This document shows positions 27,998 through 38,539 of a DNA stretch of 64,000 bases, in pieces. Below the pieces are notes generated by a model. The model did not search any database, was not told where the DNA came from, and saw only the letters and a program-made list of their open reading frames with translations. A program made the position numbers and the translations under genes. Every line of letters begins with the position of its first letter. Position 1 is the stretch's first letter. The stretch is taken from positions 434,001 through 498,000 of the forward strand of contig NZ_JABENB010000003.1 of assembly GCF_013002715.1 (NCBI RefSeq), given 5' to 3'. This DNA is from Flexivirga aerilata (GTDB lineage Bacteria > Actinomycetota > Actinomycetes > Actinomycetales > Dermatophilaceae).

Positions 27998-28027
27998 CCG
28001 GTATTCAACCAATCGATTGAATACCGG
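27998..28027 (+). promoter_or_regulatory. Operator 2 of the ArsR-SRPBCC-VOC operon
   Basis: CCGGTATTCAA (27998-28008) and TTGAATACCGG (28017-28027) form a perfect 11-bp inverted repeat with an 8-nt centre. The right arm ends in the ribosome site GGAGG of the ArsR gene, so a bound repressor would block both transcription and access to the start. Confidence 0.7.
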
Positions 28028-28038
28028 AGGTGGCACCG

Positions 28039-28467
28039 ATGGACGAACTGTCCCTGGTCTTCGCCGCGCTGGCCGACCCGACGCGCCGCGACATGGTCGC
28101 GAGGCTCACCGAGGCCGATGCCACCGTCAGCGAACTCGCCGCGCCCTACGACGTCAGCATCCAGGCGGTCTCCAAGCACCTGAAGGTCCTCGAGGACGCC
28201 GGCCTGGTCACCCGCAGCCGCGATGCCCAGCGCCGGCCGGTGCATCTGGAGGCGGAGGTCTTCGACCTGATGACCGCGTGGATCGAGCGATACCAGCAAC
28301 GCGCCGAGCTGCGCTACCGGCGCCTGGACGCCGTGCTCGACGCGCTCAACGACACCGACAGCAACGACCCTGACAGCAAAGACTCTGACAGCACAGACTC
28401 TGGCAGCACAGACGCACACAGCAACGACACGCACACCGACACCACCAGGAAAGGACACGCATCATGA
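28039..28467 (+). CDS. ArsR-family winged-helix repressor with an acidic/Ser-Thr tail
   Basis: The first ~105 residues are a compact ArsR fold: LADPTRRDMVARL and SIQAVSKHLKVLEDAGLV, the recognition helix. No ArsR metal-binding cysteines are present, so it belongs to the group that regulates SRPBCC genes. Residues about 107-138 are a repeat-like D/S/T/N tail (NDPDSKDSDSTDSGSTDAHS). The ATG at 28039 has GGAGG 8 nt before it, better than a GTG at 28030. Two palindromic operators upstream suggest autoregulation. The SRPBCC gene overlaps its stop by 4 nt. Confidence 0.88.
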   Translation: MDELSLVFAALADPTRRDMVARLTEADATVSELAAPYDVSIQAVSKHLKVLEDAGLVTRSRDAQRRPVHLEAEVFDLMTAWIERYQQRAELRYRRLDAVLDALNDTDSNDPDSKDSDSTDSGSTDAHSNDTHTDTTRKGHAS

Positions 28468-28970
28468 GCACCACCGACGCCACCGATGCCGCCGACATCA
28501 CGGAGGCGGTCATCGAGGCGGACCCGAAGCTGCCGATCATCCGGATCACCCGTGATTTCAAGGCAACTCCCGCGCAGCTGTTGCGCGCACACACCGACCC
28601 GGAGCTCTACGCCCGGTGGGTCGGCCCGGACGACATGACCACCGAGATCGACTACTGGGACGCGCGCACCGGCGGCAGCTGGCGCTTTCTCAACCTGCGC
28701 GGCGGCGAGGAGTTCGGCTTCCACGGCAGCTTCCACGAGGTCAGTGACGACCGTGTCGTGCAGACCTTCACCTGGGAGGGTATGCCGGAGGGCGTCTCGC
28801 TGCAGACCCTCACCTTCGAGGACCTCGGCAACGGCCGCACCCGGCTGCACGCCCAGTCACTGGTCGACTCCTTCGAGGCCCGCGACGGCTGGCTGGCCAG
28901 CGGCATGGAGGTCGGCATCAACGACGGTTACGCAAAGCTCGACAACCTACTCACCCAAGGAGCCATCTGA
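28464..28970 (+). CDS. SRPBCC (AHSA1-like) domain protein
   Basis: A 168-residue START/Bet v1-like lipid- or ligand-binding fold of the AHSA1 type (ADPKLPIIRITRDFKATPAQLL start, YARWVGPDDM motif, C-terminal long helix ending DNLLTQGAI). Pairs of ArsR regulator and AHSA1-like protein are common in actinobacteria and the SRPBCC member often carries an unknown small ligand. It is coupled to the ArsR gene (ATGA) and to the next VOC gene (TGATG). Confidence 0.88.
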   Translation: MSTTDATDAADITEAVIEADPKLPIIRITRDFKATPAQLLRAHTDPELYARWVGPDDMTTEIDYWDARTGGSWRFLNLRGGEEFGFHGSFHEVSDDRVVQTFTWEGMPEGVSLQTLTFEDLGNGRTRLHAQSLVDSFEARDGWLASGMEVGINDGYAKLDNLLTQGAI

Positions 28971-29422
28971 TGGACGCCAACACCCTCACCACCTGCCTGT
29001 GGTTCGACGATGACGCGCAGGCAGCAGCCGAGTTCTACACCGGCCTGTTCCCCAACTCCAAGATCGGCCAATCATCACCGATGACAGTCGAATTCACGGT
29101 AATGGGCCAGCCATTCCTCGGGCTCAACGGCGGCCCGATGCACGCCCGGAAATTCAACGAGTCGATCTCGTTCCAGGTCCCCTGCGCCGACCAGCAGGAG
29201 GTCGACCGGTTGTGGGCCGCGCTCGGCGACGGCGGCACCGAGAGCAACTGCGCCTGGGTGCAGGACCGCTTCGGTGTCTGGTGGCAGGTCATCCCGACCC
29301 GGCTGCCGGAGCTGCTGGCCGACCCCGACCCGGCGCGCGCAGAGCGCGCACTCCAGGCCATGTATCAGATGCGCAAGATCGACGTGGCGGCCTTGGAGGC
29401 GGCGGCGGACGCCACCACCTGA
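28970..29422 (+). CDS. VOC family protein (PhnB/3-demethylubiquinone methyltransferase-like fold)
   Basis: The 150-residue protein begins LTTCLWFDDDAQAAAEFYTGLFPNS and contains CAWVQDRFGVWWQVIP and YQMRKIDVAALEAA, the pattern of PhnB-like VOC proteins. No catalytic role is established for this group. It is the third gene of the ArsR-SRPBCC-VOC operon, whose start overlaps the preceding stop by one base. It converges on rbpA with a 49-nt gap lacking a clear terminator. Confidence 0.85.
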   Translation: MDANTLTTCLWFDDDAQAAAEFYTGLFPNSKIGQSSPMTVEFTVMGQPFLGLNGGPMHARKFNESISFQVPCADQQEVDRLWAALGDGGTESNCAWVQDRFGVWWQVIPTRLPELLADPDPARAERALQAMYQMRKIDVAALEAAADATT

Positions 29423-29471
29423 GCGATCACGCAAGAGAGCGGAAACCCGCCACTGGATCGTTACGTTGTGG

Positions 29472-29822
29472 CTACTTGATCAGGCCGCGCTGGCGCAGGG
29501 TGTCGAGCGCCTCGTCGAGGATGACCGCACCCTCCTCGTCGCTGCGCCGCTCCTTCACATACGCCAGGTGCGTCTTGTAGGGCTCTGCCTTCGGCGGCGC
29601 GGGCGGGTTCTCCTGGTCCTGACCGGCCGGGAACCCGCACCGCGGGCAGTCCCACGTCTCCGGCACCGACAGGCCCGGCTCCTGCGCGAAGCTCGGCCGG
29701 GTCTCGTGCCCGTTGGAGCACCAGTAGGAGACGACGACGCGTGGCGCGGCGTCACCACGCTCGGCCTCGCCCATGGGACCGGCGCCCACCCGGCTCCCGC
29801 GAATTGCATTGCCTCCGGCCAC
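29472..29822 (-). CDS. rbpA: RNA polymerase-binding protein RbpA
   Basis: RbpA binds sigma and stabilises promoter open complexes in actinobacteria. The 116-residue protein has the RNA-polymerase-touching start AIRGSRVGAGPMGEAERG, a zinc-ribbon core with C-x3-H (SNGHE) and CPRCG, and a C-terminal sigma-interacting helix pair (HLAYVKERRSDEEGAVILDEAL). The cysteines match the Streptomyces-type zinc form. The GTG at 29822 has AGGAG 5 nt upstream. It follows secG on the same strand after 40 nt. Confidence 0.93.
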   Translation of the reverse strand: MAGGNAIRGSRVGAGPMGEAERGDAAPRVVVSYWCSNGHETRPSFAQEPGLSVPETWDCPRCGFPAGQDQENPPAPPKAEPYKTHLAYVKERRSDEEGAVILDEALDTLRQRGLIK

Positions 29823-29862
29823 AATTGCTCCTAAACGCGTCGAGTTGTCGGGGGTGTGACGG

Positions 29863-30105
29863 TCACGCGAAGCGCGCGACCAGGCCGAGACCCACGATGG
29901 CGGCGAACCAGATCAGGCTCGCGATGATGGTCAACCGGTTGAGGTTGCGCTCGGCGATCGAGGAGCCGCCGAGGTTGCTGCTCACGCCGCCGCCGAACAT
30001 GTCGGACAGGCCCCCGCCCTTGCCCTTGTGCATCAGGATCAGCAGCACCAGGAACAGGCCGCTGAGGACGACCAGTGCCTGCAAAGCGATGCGCAGCACG
30101 TCCAC
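29863..30105 (-). CDS. secG: SecG preprotein translocase subunit
   Basis: SecG assists SecYE/SecA in protein export. The 80-residue protein has two membrane helices, LQALVVLSGLFLVLLILM and LTIIASLIWFAAIVGLGLV, joined by the conserved HKGKGGGLSDMFGGG loop. A GTG at 30105 starts it, with GAAGGTGAG about 9 nt upstream. Its place beside tpi-pgk-gap is conserved in actinobacteria. Confidence 0.95.
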   Translation of the reverse strand: MDVLRIALQALVVLSGLFLVLLILMHKGKGGGLSDMFGGGVSSNLGGSSIAERNLNRLTIIASLIWFAAIVGLGLVARFA

Positions 30106-30161
30106 GCTGGAGACTCACCTTCGGTTGATTGCATGCGTATGGCGCTTCCGCGCCTCGGACA

Positions 30162-30167
30162 AGATTA
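30162..30167 (-). promoter_or_regulatory. -10 box of secG-rbpA
   Basis: TAATCT on the minus strand lies 57 nt before the secG start in the 151-nt gap after tpiA. The same gap holds three near copies of GGCCGACCATCC (30199, 30221 and 30259), the last of which codes for the end of TpiA. Confidence 0.45.
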
Positions 30168-30256
30168 CACGTCGCATGGCGACCGCCCCGACAACGCCGG
30201 CCGACCATCCCGCCAACGTCGGCCGACCAGCCTGACGACGTGCGCCGGCCGGCGCG

Positions 30257-31069
30257 TCAGCCGACCATCCCCTGGTGCGCCTTGTACCGGCAGATGGCCG
30301 CGAACTCACCAGCATCCAGCGACGCACCGCCCACGAGGGCACCGTCGACGTCGTCCTTGGCCATGATCGAGGCGACGTTGCCGGACTTCACCGACCCGCC
30401 GTAGAGGAAGCGCACCTGGTCGGCGACGTCACCGGAGTAGAGCTCGGCGATCGTGTCGCGCAGCGCGGCGCAGGCCTCTTGCGCGTCGTCCGGGGTGGCG
30501 ACCTCACCGGTGCCGATCGCCCAGATCGGTTCGTAGGCGACGACGAGCTTCGCGACATCCTTGGCCGGCACTCCCGCCAGGTCGGCCGTCAACTGACCGA
30601 CGATGTAGGGGATCTGCTCCCCCGCCTGCCGCACCTCGAGCGGCTCGCCGACGCACAGGATCGGGACCAGGTCGTGCCGGAACGCGGCCTTGACCTTGGC
30701 GTTCACGGTCTCGTCGGTCTCACCGTGGATGGTGCGGCGCTCACTGTGCCCCACCACGACATACGTGCAGCCGAGTTTGGCGAGGAACGCACCGGAGATG
30801 TCACCGGTGTAGGCGCCGGAGTCGTGCGGCGACAGGTCCTGCGCCCCGAACTTCAGCTTGAGCCGGTCGCCGTCGATCAGCGTCTGCACCGACCGGATGT
30901 CGGTGTATGGCGGGAGCACCGCCACCTCGGTCTCGTCGTGGTCGTGCTTCTTGTCCCGCAGCGTCCAGTCGAGTTTCTGCACCAGCACGGTGGCCTGCTG
31001 GTGGTCCAGGTTCATCTTCCAGTTGCCGGCGATCAGCGGGGTGCGGCCGGCCTTCGTCTCCTTCGCCAT
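30257..31069 (-). CDS. tpiA: Triose-phosphate isomerase
   Basis: TpiA interconverts dihydroxyacetone phosphate and glyceraldehyde-3-phosphate. The 270-residue TIM barrel has the N-terminal GNWKMN, catalytic His in VVVGHSERR, catalytic Glu in [11 protein letters not shown], and phosphate loops GGSVKSGN and GGASL. Its ATG shares one base with the pgk stop. It is the last gene of the gap-pgk-tpi glycolytic operon. Confidence 0.97.
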   Translation of the reverse strand: MAKETKAGRTPLIAGNWKMNLDHQQATVLVQKLDWTLRDKKHDHDETEVAVLPPYTDIRSVQTLIDGDRLKLKFGAQDLSPHDSGAYTGDISGAFLAKLGCTYVVVGHSERRTIHGETDETVNAKVKAAFRHDLVPILCVGEPLEVRQAGEQIPYIVGQLTADLAGVPAKDVAKLVVAYEPIWAIGTGEVATPDDAQEACAALRDTIAELYSGDVADQVRFLYGGSVKSGNVASIMAKDDVDGALVGGASLDAGEFAAICRYKAHQGMVG

Positions 31070-32271
31070 CAGGACTCCAGCACCTCCAGGCCGGGGAGGG
31101 TCTTGCCCTCGAGGAACTCCAGGCTGGCGCCGCCACCGGTCGAGATGTGGCTGAAGGCGTCGTCGGAGAAGCCCAGCTGCCGCACGGCGGCTGCCGAGTC
31201 GCCACCGCCGACGACCGTGGTCGCGCCCTTCGCGGTCACGTCGGCGAGGGCCTGCGCGACGGCCTGGGTCCCCGCGGCATACGGCTGCATCTCGAAGGCG
31301 CCCATCGGGCCGTTCCAGAAGACCGTCTTGGCGGTGCCGATGGCCTGCGCGAACGCGGCGGCCGACTCGGGGCCGATGTCGAGCCCCATCCGGTCGGCGG
31401 GGATCGCGTCGGCGGCGACGACCTCGTGGTCGGCGTCGGCCGAGAACTCGGTCGCGGCGACGATGTCGGTCGGCAGCACGATCTGCACGCCGCGGTTCTC
31501 CGCGTCGGCCAGGTAGCCGCGCACCCGGGCGACCTGGTCCTCCTCGAGCAGGCTCTTGCCGACCTCGTGGCCCTGTGCGGCGAGGAAGGTGAAGACCATG
31601 CCGCCGCCGATGAGCAGCAGGTCGGCCTTGCCGAGCAGCGCCTCGATGACGCCGAGCTTGTCGCTCACCTTGGCGCCGCCGAGCACCACGGCATACGGCC
31701 GCTGCGGCTTCTCGGTGAGCTGCCGCAGCACGCCGACCTCGGTCTCGACCAGGCCGCCGGCCGCCTGGGGCAGACGCTCGGCGATGTCGTAGACGCTGGC
31801 CTGCTTGCGGTGCACGACGCCGAAGCCGTCGGACACGTAGACGTCGGCGAGGTGCGACAGCTGGTCGGCGAAGGCAGCGCGCTCGGCGTCGTCCTTGCTG
31901 GTCTCCCCCGGGTTGAAGCGGAGGTTCTCCAGCACCGCGACGTCACCGTCGTTCAGCCGGTCGACGGTCTCGTTGGCCGACTCCCCCACCGTGTCGGTGG
32001 CGAAAAGCACTGGGGTGCCGAGGAGTTCGGCGAGCCGGTCGGCAACCGGACGCAGCGAATACTTCTCCTCCGGCACGCCCTTCGGACGGCCGAGGTGCGC
32101 ACACACGACGACCCGGGCGCCGGCGTCGCGCAACCGCTGGATCGTCGGCACGGAGGCGCGGACCCGACCGTCGTCGGTGATCGCGCCCGCGTCGTCCAAC
32201 GGCACGTTGAGGTCGCTGCGCAGCAGCACGGTCTTGCCCTGGAGCTTGCCCAGGTCGTCGATGGTGCGCAT
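31069..32271 (-). CDS. pgk: Phosphoglycerate kinase
   Basis: Pgk makes ATP from 1,3-bisphosphoglycerate. The 400-residue protein has RSDLNVPLD and HLGRPKG in the N-domain and the nucleotide loop [12 protein letters not shown] with [18 protein letters not shown] at the C-terminus. The ATG at 32271 fits the family start RTIDDL; the longer frame upstream enters gap. It begins 5 nt after the gap stop, so gap-pgk-tpi form one transcript. Confidence 0.97.
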   Translation of the reverse strand: MRTIDDLGKLQGKTVLLRSDLNVPLDDAGAITDDGRVRASVPTIQRLRDAGARVVVCAHLGRPKGVPEEKYSLRPVADRLAELLGTPVLFATDTVGESANETVDRLNDGDVAVLENLRFNPGETSKDDAERAAFADQLSHLADVYVSDGFGVVHRKQASVYDIAERLPQAAGGLVETEVGVLRQLTEKPQRPYAVVLGGAKVSDKLGVIEALLGKADLLLIGGGMVFTFLAAQGHEVGKSLLEEDQVARVRGYLADAENRGVQIVLPTDIVAATEFSADADHEVVAADAIPADRMGLDIGPESAAAFAQAIGTAKTVFWNGPMGAFEMQPYAAGTQAVAQALADVTAKGATTVVGGGDSAAAVRQLGFSDDAFSHISTGGGASLEFLEGKTLPGLEVLES

Positions 32272-32276
32272 CGGTC

Positions 32277-33410
<1,134 letters not shown>

Positions 33411-33489
33411 CTAGAGGATGACTTGCCGGTAACCGGAACCAGCCCGATCGGCTGTCCGGCGACCGGACAGTAGGCGGGTCAGGTGCAGG

Positions 33490-34470
33490 TCAGCTCTCCA
33501 GCATCTCCTGGGTCAGGTTGGCGTCGGTGCCCGGTATGCCGAGCTCACTCGCGCGCTTGTCGGCCATCGCGAGCAGGCGGCGGATGCGGCCGGCCACGGC
33601 GTCCTTGGTCATCGGCGGCTCGGCCTTCTGGCCGAGCTCCTCGAGGCTGGACTCCTTGTGCTCCAGCCGGAGCCGGCCCGCCTCGGCGAGGTGATCGGGC
33701 ACCTCGTCGCCGAGGATCTCCAGCGCCCGCTCGACGCGGGACCCGGCGGCGACCGCGGCCTGCACCGAACGCCGCAGGTTGGCGTCGTCGAAGTTGGCGA
33801 GGCGGTTGGCGGTGGCGCGCACCTCGCGCCGCATCCGGCGCTCCTCCCAGGCGAGGAACGCGTCGGTCGCGCCCAGCCGGGTCAGCATCACGCCGATCGC
33901 GTCGCCGTCCCGGATCACCACCCGGTCGACACCGCGCACGTCGCGCGCCTTGGACTGCACGCCGAGCCGGCGGGCGGCGCCGACCAGGGCCAGCGCGGCT
34001 TCCTGTCCGGGGCAGGTGATCTCCATCGATGACGACCGGCCGGGCTCGGTGAGCGAGCCGTGGGCGAGGAACGCCCCGCGCCAGGCCGCCTCGGCATCGC
34101 AGACGGCGCCGTTGACCACCCGGGGCGGCAGGCCGCGCACCGGGCGGCCCCGGTGGTCGATCAGGCCGGTCTGGCGCGCCAGCGCCTCGCCGTCCTGCAC
34201 CACCCGCACGATGTAGCGGCTGCCCTTGCGCAGCCCGCCGCTGCTCATCATCAAGACCTCGGGTGTTTGACCGTAGAGGTCGGCGATCGCCTGCCGCAGC
34301 CGGCGGGCCGCGGCGGCGGTGTCGAGTTCGGCCTCGATCACGATGCGGCCGCCGATGATGTGCAGGCCGCCGGCGAACCGCAGCATGGCCGAGACCTCGG
34401 CCTTGCGACAGCAGGTCTTGGTGACGGCATACCGGCTCAGTTCATCCTTGACGGCTGCGGTCATCGACAT
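33490..34470 (-). CDS. whiA: WhiA sporulation/cell-division transcription factor
   Basis: WhiA couples a LAGLIDADG-like fold (about 20-200, with [19 protein letters not shown]) to a C-terminal helix-turn-helix ([16 protein letters not shown] and [28 protein letters not shown]). It is found in nearly all Gram-positives, including non-sporulating ones, where it affects division. The 326-residue length is typical. The first ATG is used though no ribosome site is obvious; M3 is an alternative. It lies 70 nt downstream of yvcK in the conserved rapZ-yvcK-whiA order. Confidence 0.95.
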   Translation of the reverse strand: MSMTAAVKDELSRYAVTKTCCRKAEVSAMLRFAGGLHIIGGRIVIEAELDTAAAARRLRQAIADLYGQTPEVLMMSSGGLRKGSRYIVRVVQDGEALARQTGLIDHRGRPVRGLPPRVVNGAVCDAEAAWRGAFLAHGSLTEPGRSSSMEITCPGQEAALALVGAARRLGVQSKARDVRGVDRVVIRDGDAIGVMLTRLGATDAFLAWEERRMRREVRATANRLANFDDANLRRSVQAAVAAGSRVERALEILGDEVPDHLAEAGRLRLEHKESSLEELGQKAEPPMTKDAVAGRIRRLLAMADKRASELGIPGTDANLTQEMLES

Positions 34471-34540
34471 ACGAATTCAATTCCTCGCTGTAGCAGGCGG
34501 TGCCGTCATCGTACGGCCAAACAGTTGAATAGTGGACCGC

Positions 34541-35485
34541 TCACTCCACCACATCCCGATAGGCCGCCGCCAATCGGAGGCTGTCGTGCGCACCCGGCTT
34601 GTCGGTGTCGGCGACATCGGCGAAAACCACTTCCGCGCCTAGCGATTGGGCGGTGCTGCGCAACTGGTCGCCGTGGTCGCCGACCACCGACGGGTCGGCG
34701 AGGACGACGTCGAGATGCAGGTCGGGCGCGTGGGCGGCCAGCACCTCGAGGTGGTCGGAGGCGCTGAAGCCGACGGTTTCGCCGGTGTTCATCACCATGT
34801 TGAGGGTGACCAACCGCTTTGCGGTGGTGTGCACGAGCGCGTCGCGCAGGTCCGGCACCAGCAGATGCGGCATGACCGAGGTGAACCACGACCCCGGCCC
34901 GAGGATCACCCAGTCGGCGTCGTAGACCGCCTCGACCGCCTCCTGGCAGGCGAGCGGCGGGTCGGGATGCAGGCGTATGCCGAGCACCCGGCCGCGGGTG
35001 GTCGCCACCTCCACCTGTCCGACGATGTCGGTCACCTCGTCGGGTGCGTCGGGGTCGGCGCCGAGCACACTGGCCTCGATGCGCAGCGGCTCGGCGGCCA
35101 TCGGCAGCACCCGCCCGCGGGCGCCGAGCAGCCGGCCGACGAAGTCGAGGCCGGCGATGGGGTCGCCGAGCAGGTCCCACAGCGACGCGATGATCAGGTT
35201 GCCCAGGGCGTGTCCGCCGAGCGGCCCCTCGCCGGCGAAGCGGTGCTGCAGCGCGTCGCGCCATTGCAGCCCCCACTCGGAGTTGTCGCAGAGCGCGGCC
35301 AGCGCCATACGCAGGTCACCGGGCGGGAGAATGTCGAACTCCTCGCGCAGGCGGCCGCTGGAGCCGCCGTCGTCGGCGACCGTGACGATCGCGGTGATCT
35401 TGTCGGTCACCAGTTGCAGCGCCTGCAACGACGCGAACAGGCCGTGACCGCCGCCGAGCGCGGCGACTGCGGGACGCGGACTCAT
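34541..35485 (-). CDS. yvcK: YvcK/CofD-like gluconeogenesis factor
   Basis: YvcK proteins bind UDP-sugars and are needed for growth on gluconeogenic carbon and for cell-wall homeostasis. The 314-residue product has ALGGGHGLFASLQAL, VTVADDGGSSGRLR and the YDADWVILGPGSWFTSV motif. It lies 7 nt after rapZ and before whiA, the standard trio. The same fold is used by CofD, but the context and the GGGHG motif point to YvcK. Confidence 0.94.
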   Translation of the reverse strand: MSPRPAVAALGGGHGLFASLQALQLVTDKITAIVTVADDGGSSGRLREEFDILPPGDLRMALAALCDNSEWGLQWRDALQHRFAGEGPLGGHALGNLIIASLWDLLGDPIAGLDFVGRLLGARGRVLPMAAEPLRIEASVLGADPDAPDEVTDIVGQVEVATTRGRVLGIRLHPDPPLACQEAVEAVYDADWVILGPGSWFTSVMPHLLVPDLRDALVHTTAKRLVTLNMVMNTGETVGFSASDHLEVLAAHAPDLHLDVVLADPSVVGDHGDQLRSTAQSLGAEVVFADVADTDKPGAHDSLRLAAAYRDVVE

Positions 35486-35492
35486 CGCGCGT

Positions 35493-36380
35493 TCACTCCC
35501 GCCCGAGGTCGCGGTGCACCACCAGCGACTTCACCGAGTCGGAGTCGAGCCGGGAGGCCAGCGCCTCCGCCATCGCGACCGAGCGGTGCTTGCCGCCGGT
35601 GCAGCCGACCGCGAGGGTGACGTAGCTGCGGCCCTCGCGCAGGTAACCCGCGGTCATCGGTTCGAGCAGCGCGAGGGTGCGGTCGAGGAACTCCTGCGCA
35701 CCCGGCTGGGCCAGCACGTAGTCGGCGACGACCGCCTCCTGGCCGGTGTGCGGGCGCAGCTGCGGGTTCCAGAACGGGTTGGGCAGGAAGCGCATGTCGA
35801 AGACCAGGTCGGCGTCGAGCGGGATGCCGTACTTGAACCCGAACGACATCACCGCGATGCGCAGCGCCGGGCCGTCGTCGCCGCCGACGAACTCGCGCAC
35901 CTTGGCGCTCAGCTGGTGGACGTTGAGGCCGCTCGTGTCGATGAGTATGTCGGCAGTCGCGCGCAGGTCGCGCAGCGTCTCGCGCTCCTCCTGGATCCCG
36001 TCGAGCAGCCGCCCCTCCCCCTGCAACGGATGCGGCCGGCGTACCGACTCGAAGCGCCGCACCAGCGCCTCGTCGGTCGCGTCCATGAAGATGACCGTCG
36101 GGCGCCACCCCTTGTCGCGCAGGTGGTCCAGGCCCTCGCGGAAGTCGGTGAAGAACGCGCGCGACCGCACGTCGACGACGGCGGCCAGCTGGGGCATCTC
36201 CTCGTTGTCGCGGGAGATCAGGTCGGCCATCGAGACCAGCAACTGTGGCGGCAGATTGTCGATGACGTACCAGCCGCCGTCCTCCAGCACGTTGGCCGCC
36301 GTGGTCCGTCCGGCACCGCTCATGCCGGTGACGACGATGAGCTCCGCCGAACGGGCGGACGGCTCGTCGAGGTCGGTCAT
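35493..36380 (-). CDS. rapZ: RapZ-family nucleotide-binding protein
   Basis: The 295-residue protein has an N-terminal P-loop ([14 protein letters not shown], residues 17-30, with Arg in place of the usual Walker Lys) and the conserved C-terminal domain with [23 protein letters not shown] and [13 protein letters not shown]. In E. coli RapZ guides RNase E to GlmZ; in Gram-positives the role is less clear. The ATG overlaps the uvrC stop by 4 nt and yvcK follows after 7 nt. Confidence 0.95.
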   Translation of the reverse strand: MTDLDEPSARSAELIVVTGMSGAGRTTAANVLEDGGWYVIDNLPPQLLVSMADLISRDNEEMPQLAAVVDVRSRAFFTDFREGLDHLRDKGWRPTVIFMDATDEALVRRFESVRRPHPLQGEGRLLDGIQEERETLRDLRATADILIDTSGLNVHQLSAKVREFVGGDDGPALRIAVMSFGFKYGIPLDADLVFDMRFLPNPFWNPQLRPHTGQEAVVADYVLAQPGAQEFLDRTLALLEPMTAGYLREGRSYVTLAVGCTGGKHRSVAMAEALASRLDSDSVKSLVVHRDLGRE

Positions 36381-38527
36381 CCGGTGGTCTCCTGGTTCTG
36401 TTCCGGGGTGGTCGGGTCGGTGGTCGGGTTGGTGGTCGGGTCGGTCGACACATCGGGTGCGTCGGTGCTCCCGTCGTCCAGCACCTCGCCCGTGGTCAGG
36501 TTGACCGCGGGTGCGGCGCCGTCATCCTCTCGCAGGTGCGCGTGGATCGTCGCGGCAAGCGCCGGACCGATGCCCTTCACGCCACCGATCTGCTCGACGG
36601 TCGCCGAGCGCAGCCGCTTCACCGACCCGAACTCGCGCAGCAACGCCTTACGGCGCACCTCGCCGAGACCCGGTATGCCGTCCAGCGCGGAACGCGTCAT
36701 CGCCTTGGACCGGCGCTGCCGGTGGAAGGTGATCGCGAAGCGGTGCGCCTCGTCCCGGACGCGTTGCAGCAGGTAGAGCCCGTCGCTGGTGCGCGGGAGG
36801 ATGACCGGGAAGTCGTCGTCCGGCAACCACACCTCCTCGAGGCGCTTGGCCAGGCCCACCACCGCGACGTCGTCGATGCCGAGTCGCTCCAGCGCACGGG
36901 CCGCGGCGTCGACCTGCGGCTTGCCGCCGTCGACCACCACGAGCTGTGGCGGATAGGCGAATCGCTTGGGTTTGCCGGTGGTTTCGTCGATCGGGCCGCT
37001 GGCGACGGCCGGGCCCTCCTCGATGACGGTGGTCCCGTCGTCGCCAGTGTTGCTGGTCTCGTCGCTGTCGCCGGTGTCGTCGAGCTCGATGTCGCCGGCA
37101 TTGTCACGCTCGTCCAGGTAACGCCGGAAGCGCCGGGTCAGCACCTCGTCCATCGCCGCGGTGTCGTCCAGCCGCACCGAGCCGTCCGGCTGCGGGGTGC
37201 CGCGCACGATGAAGCGCCGGTATTCGCCCTTGCGGGGCAGGCCGTCCTCGAAGACGACCATCGACGCGACGACGTTGGTGCCCTGCACGTGGCTGACGTC
37301 GAAACACTCGATGCGCAGCGGCGCCTGGTCGAGCGACAGCGCCTCCTGCAGGTCCTGCAGGGCTTGGCTGCGCGCCGTCAGATCGCCGGCGCGGGCCACC
37401 TTGTGCCGGGCGAGCGCCTGGGTCGCGTTGCGCTGCACGGTCTCCATCAACGTGCGCTTGTCGCCGCGCTGCGGCACGCGCAACTCGACGCGGGCCCGGC
37501 GCAGACCCGCCAGCCACTCCTGCATCGCCTCGGCGTCCGGCGGCAGGACCGGCACCAGCACCTCGCGCGGCACACCCTCGGGGGACTCCCCGCCATACAC
37601 CTGCAGCAGGAGGCGTTCGACGACCTCGGCGACCCCGAGATCGCCCTCGCTCTGCTTGTCGACGACCCAGCCGCGCTGCCCGCGGATCCGGCCGCCGCGG
37701 ACGTGGAAGACCTGCACGGCGGCCTCGAGCTCGTCGTCGTCGATGCCGAAGACGTCGGCGTCGGTGGCGTCGCCGAGCACGACCGCCGACCGCTCCAGGG
37801 CCTTCTCCAGCGCCTGCAGGTCGTCCCGTCGCCTGGCCGCGGTCTCGAAGTCGAGTTCCGCACTGGCGGCACGCATTTCGCGCTCGAGACGCTTCACGAA
37901 GCGGCTGGTGTTGCCAGCCATGAACTCGCAGAAGTCCTCCGCGATCTCTCGGTGCTCCTCCGGCGTCACCCGGCCGACGCAGGGCGCCGAGCACTTGTCG
38001 ATGTAGCCGAGCAGGCAGGGGCGGCCGACCTGCCCGGCGCGCTTGAAGACGCCGCTGCTGCAGGTGCGCACCGGGAAGACGCGGAGCAGCTGATCGAGGG
38101 TCTCGCGGATCGCCCAGGCGTGCGCGTAGGGCCCGAAATACCTGGTGCCCTTGCGTTTTGCGCCACGCATCACCTGCGCGCGCGGAAACTCCTCGCCCAT
38201 CGTGACCGCGAGATAGGGATAGGACTTGTCGTCGCGGTACTTGACGTTGAAGCGCGGGTCGTACTCCTTGATCCAGGAATACTCGAGCTGTAACGCCTCG
38301 ACCTCGTTGCGCACGACGGTCCACTCGACACTCGCGCCGGTGAGCACCATCGTGCGGGTGCGCGGGTGCAGCGCGGAGATGTCCTGGAAGTAGGACGACA
38401 GGCGGCTGCGCAGCGACTTGGCCTTGCCGACGTAGATCACCCGGCCGTCCTTGTCGCGGAACCGGTAGACACCGGGGTCGACCGGGATCTCCCCCGGCTT
38501 CGGGCGGTAGGTCGACGGGTCTGCCAC
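36377..38527 (-). CDS. uvrC: UvrC excinuclease subunit
   Basis: UvrC makes both incisions in nucleotide excision repair. The 716-residue protein has the GIY-YIG nuclease ([22 protein letters not shown]), a UVR motif ([13 protein letters not shown]), the RNase-H-like endonuclease ([19 protein letters not shown]) and a helix-hairpin-helix end ([24 protein letters not shown]). Two extras are seen: an acidic insertion ([20 protein letters not shown]) before the second nuclease half and a 40-residue T/D/P tail. The GTG follows a TAAGCT -10 box by 6 nt, so it is probably leaderless. Confidence 0.97.
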   Translation of the reverse strand: MADPSTYRPKPGEIPVDPGVYRFRDKDGRVIYVGKAKSLRSRLSSYFQDISALHPRTRTMVLTGASVEWTVVRNEVEALQLEYSWIKEYDPRFNVKYRDDKSYPYLAVTMGEEFPRAQVMRGAKRKGTRYFGPYAHAWAIRETLDQLLRVFPVRTCSSGVFKRAGQVGRPCLLGYIDKCSAPCVGRVTPEEHREIAEDFCEFMAGNTSRFVKRLEREMRAASAELDFETAARRRDDLQALEKALERSAVVLGDATDADVFGIDDDELEAAVQVFHVRGGRIRGQRGWVVDKQSEGDLGVAEVVERLLLQVYGGESPEGVPREVLVPVLPPDAEAMQEWLAGLRRARVELRVPQRGDKRTLMETVQRNATQALARHKVARAGDLTARSQALQDLQEALSLDQAPLRIECFDVSHVQGTNVVASMVVFEDGLPRKGEYRRFIVRGTPQPDGSVRLDDTAAMDEVLTRRFRRYLDERDNAGDIELDDTGDSDETSNTGDDGTTVIEEGPAVASGPIDETTGKPKRFAYPPQLVVVDGGKPQVDAAARALERLGIDDVAVVGLAKRLEEVWLPDDDFPVILPRTSDGLYLLQRVRDEAHRFAITFHRQRRSKAMTRSALDGIPGLGEVRRKALLREFGSVKRLRSATVEQIGGVKGIGPALAATIHAHLREDDGAAPAVNLTTGEVLDDGSTDAPDVSTDPTTNPTTDPTTPEQNQETTG

Positions 38528-38533
38528 CCACCC

Positions 38534-38539
38534 AGCTTA
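38534..38539 (-). promoter_or_regulatory. -10 box of uvrC (leaderless)
   Basis: TAAGCT on the minus strand ends 6 nt before the GTG at 38527. No ribosome site is present. Upstream lies a perfect 13-bp tandem duplication (GCGTGCACAGGTC at 38571-38583 and 38584-38596). Confidence 0.5.

Larger units (their letters stand above)
27908..28183 (+). other. Start-signal-bearing ORF overlapping arsR, probably not a full gene
   Basis: A near-perfect start context, GAAGGAG then 6 nt then ATG at 27908, opens a 91-codon frame that reads through both ArsR operators and out of frame through the first half of the ArsR gene. The downstream residues (R/S/P/T-rich) look like an out-of-frame reading of arsR. It may be an upstream ORF of the ArsR operon or the beheaded start of a lost gene. 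Confidence 0.3.
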
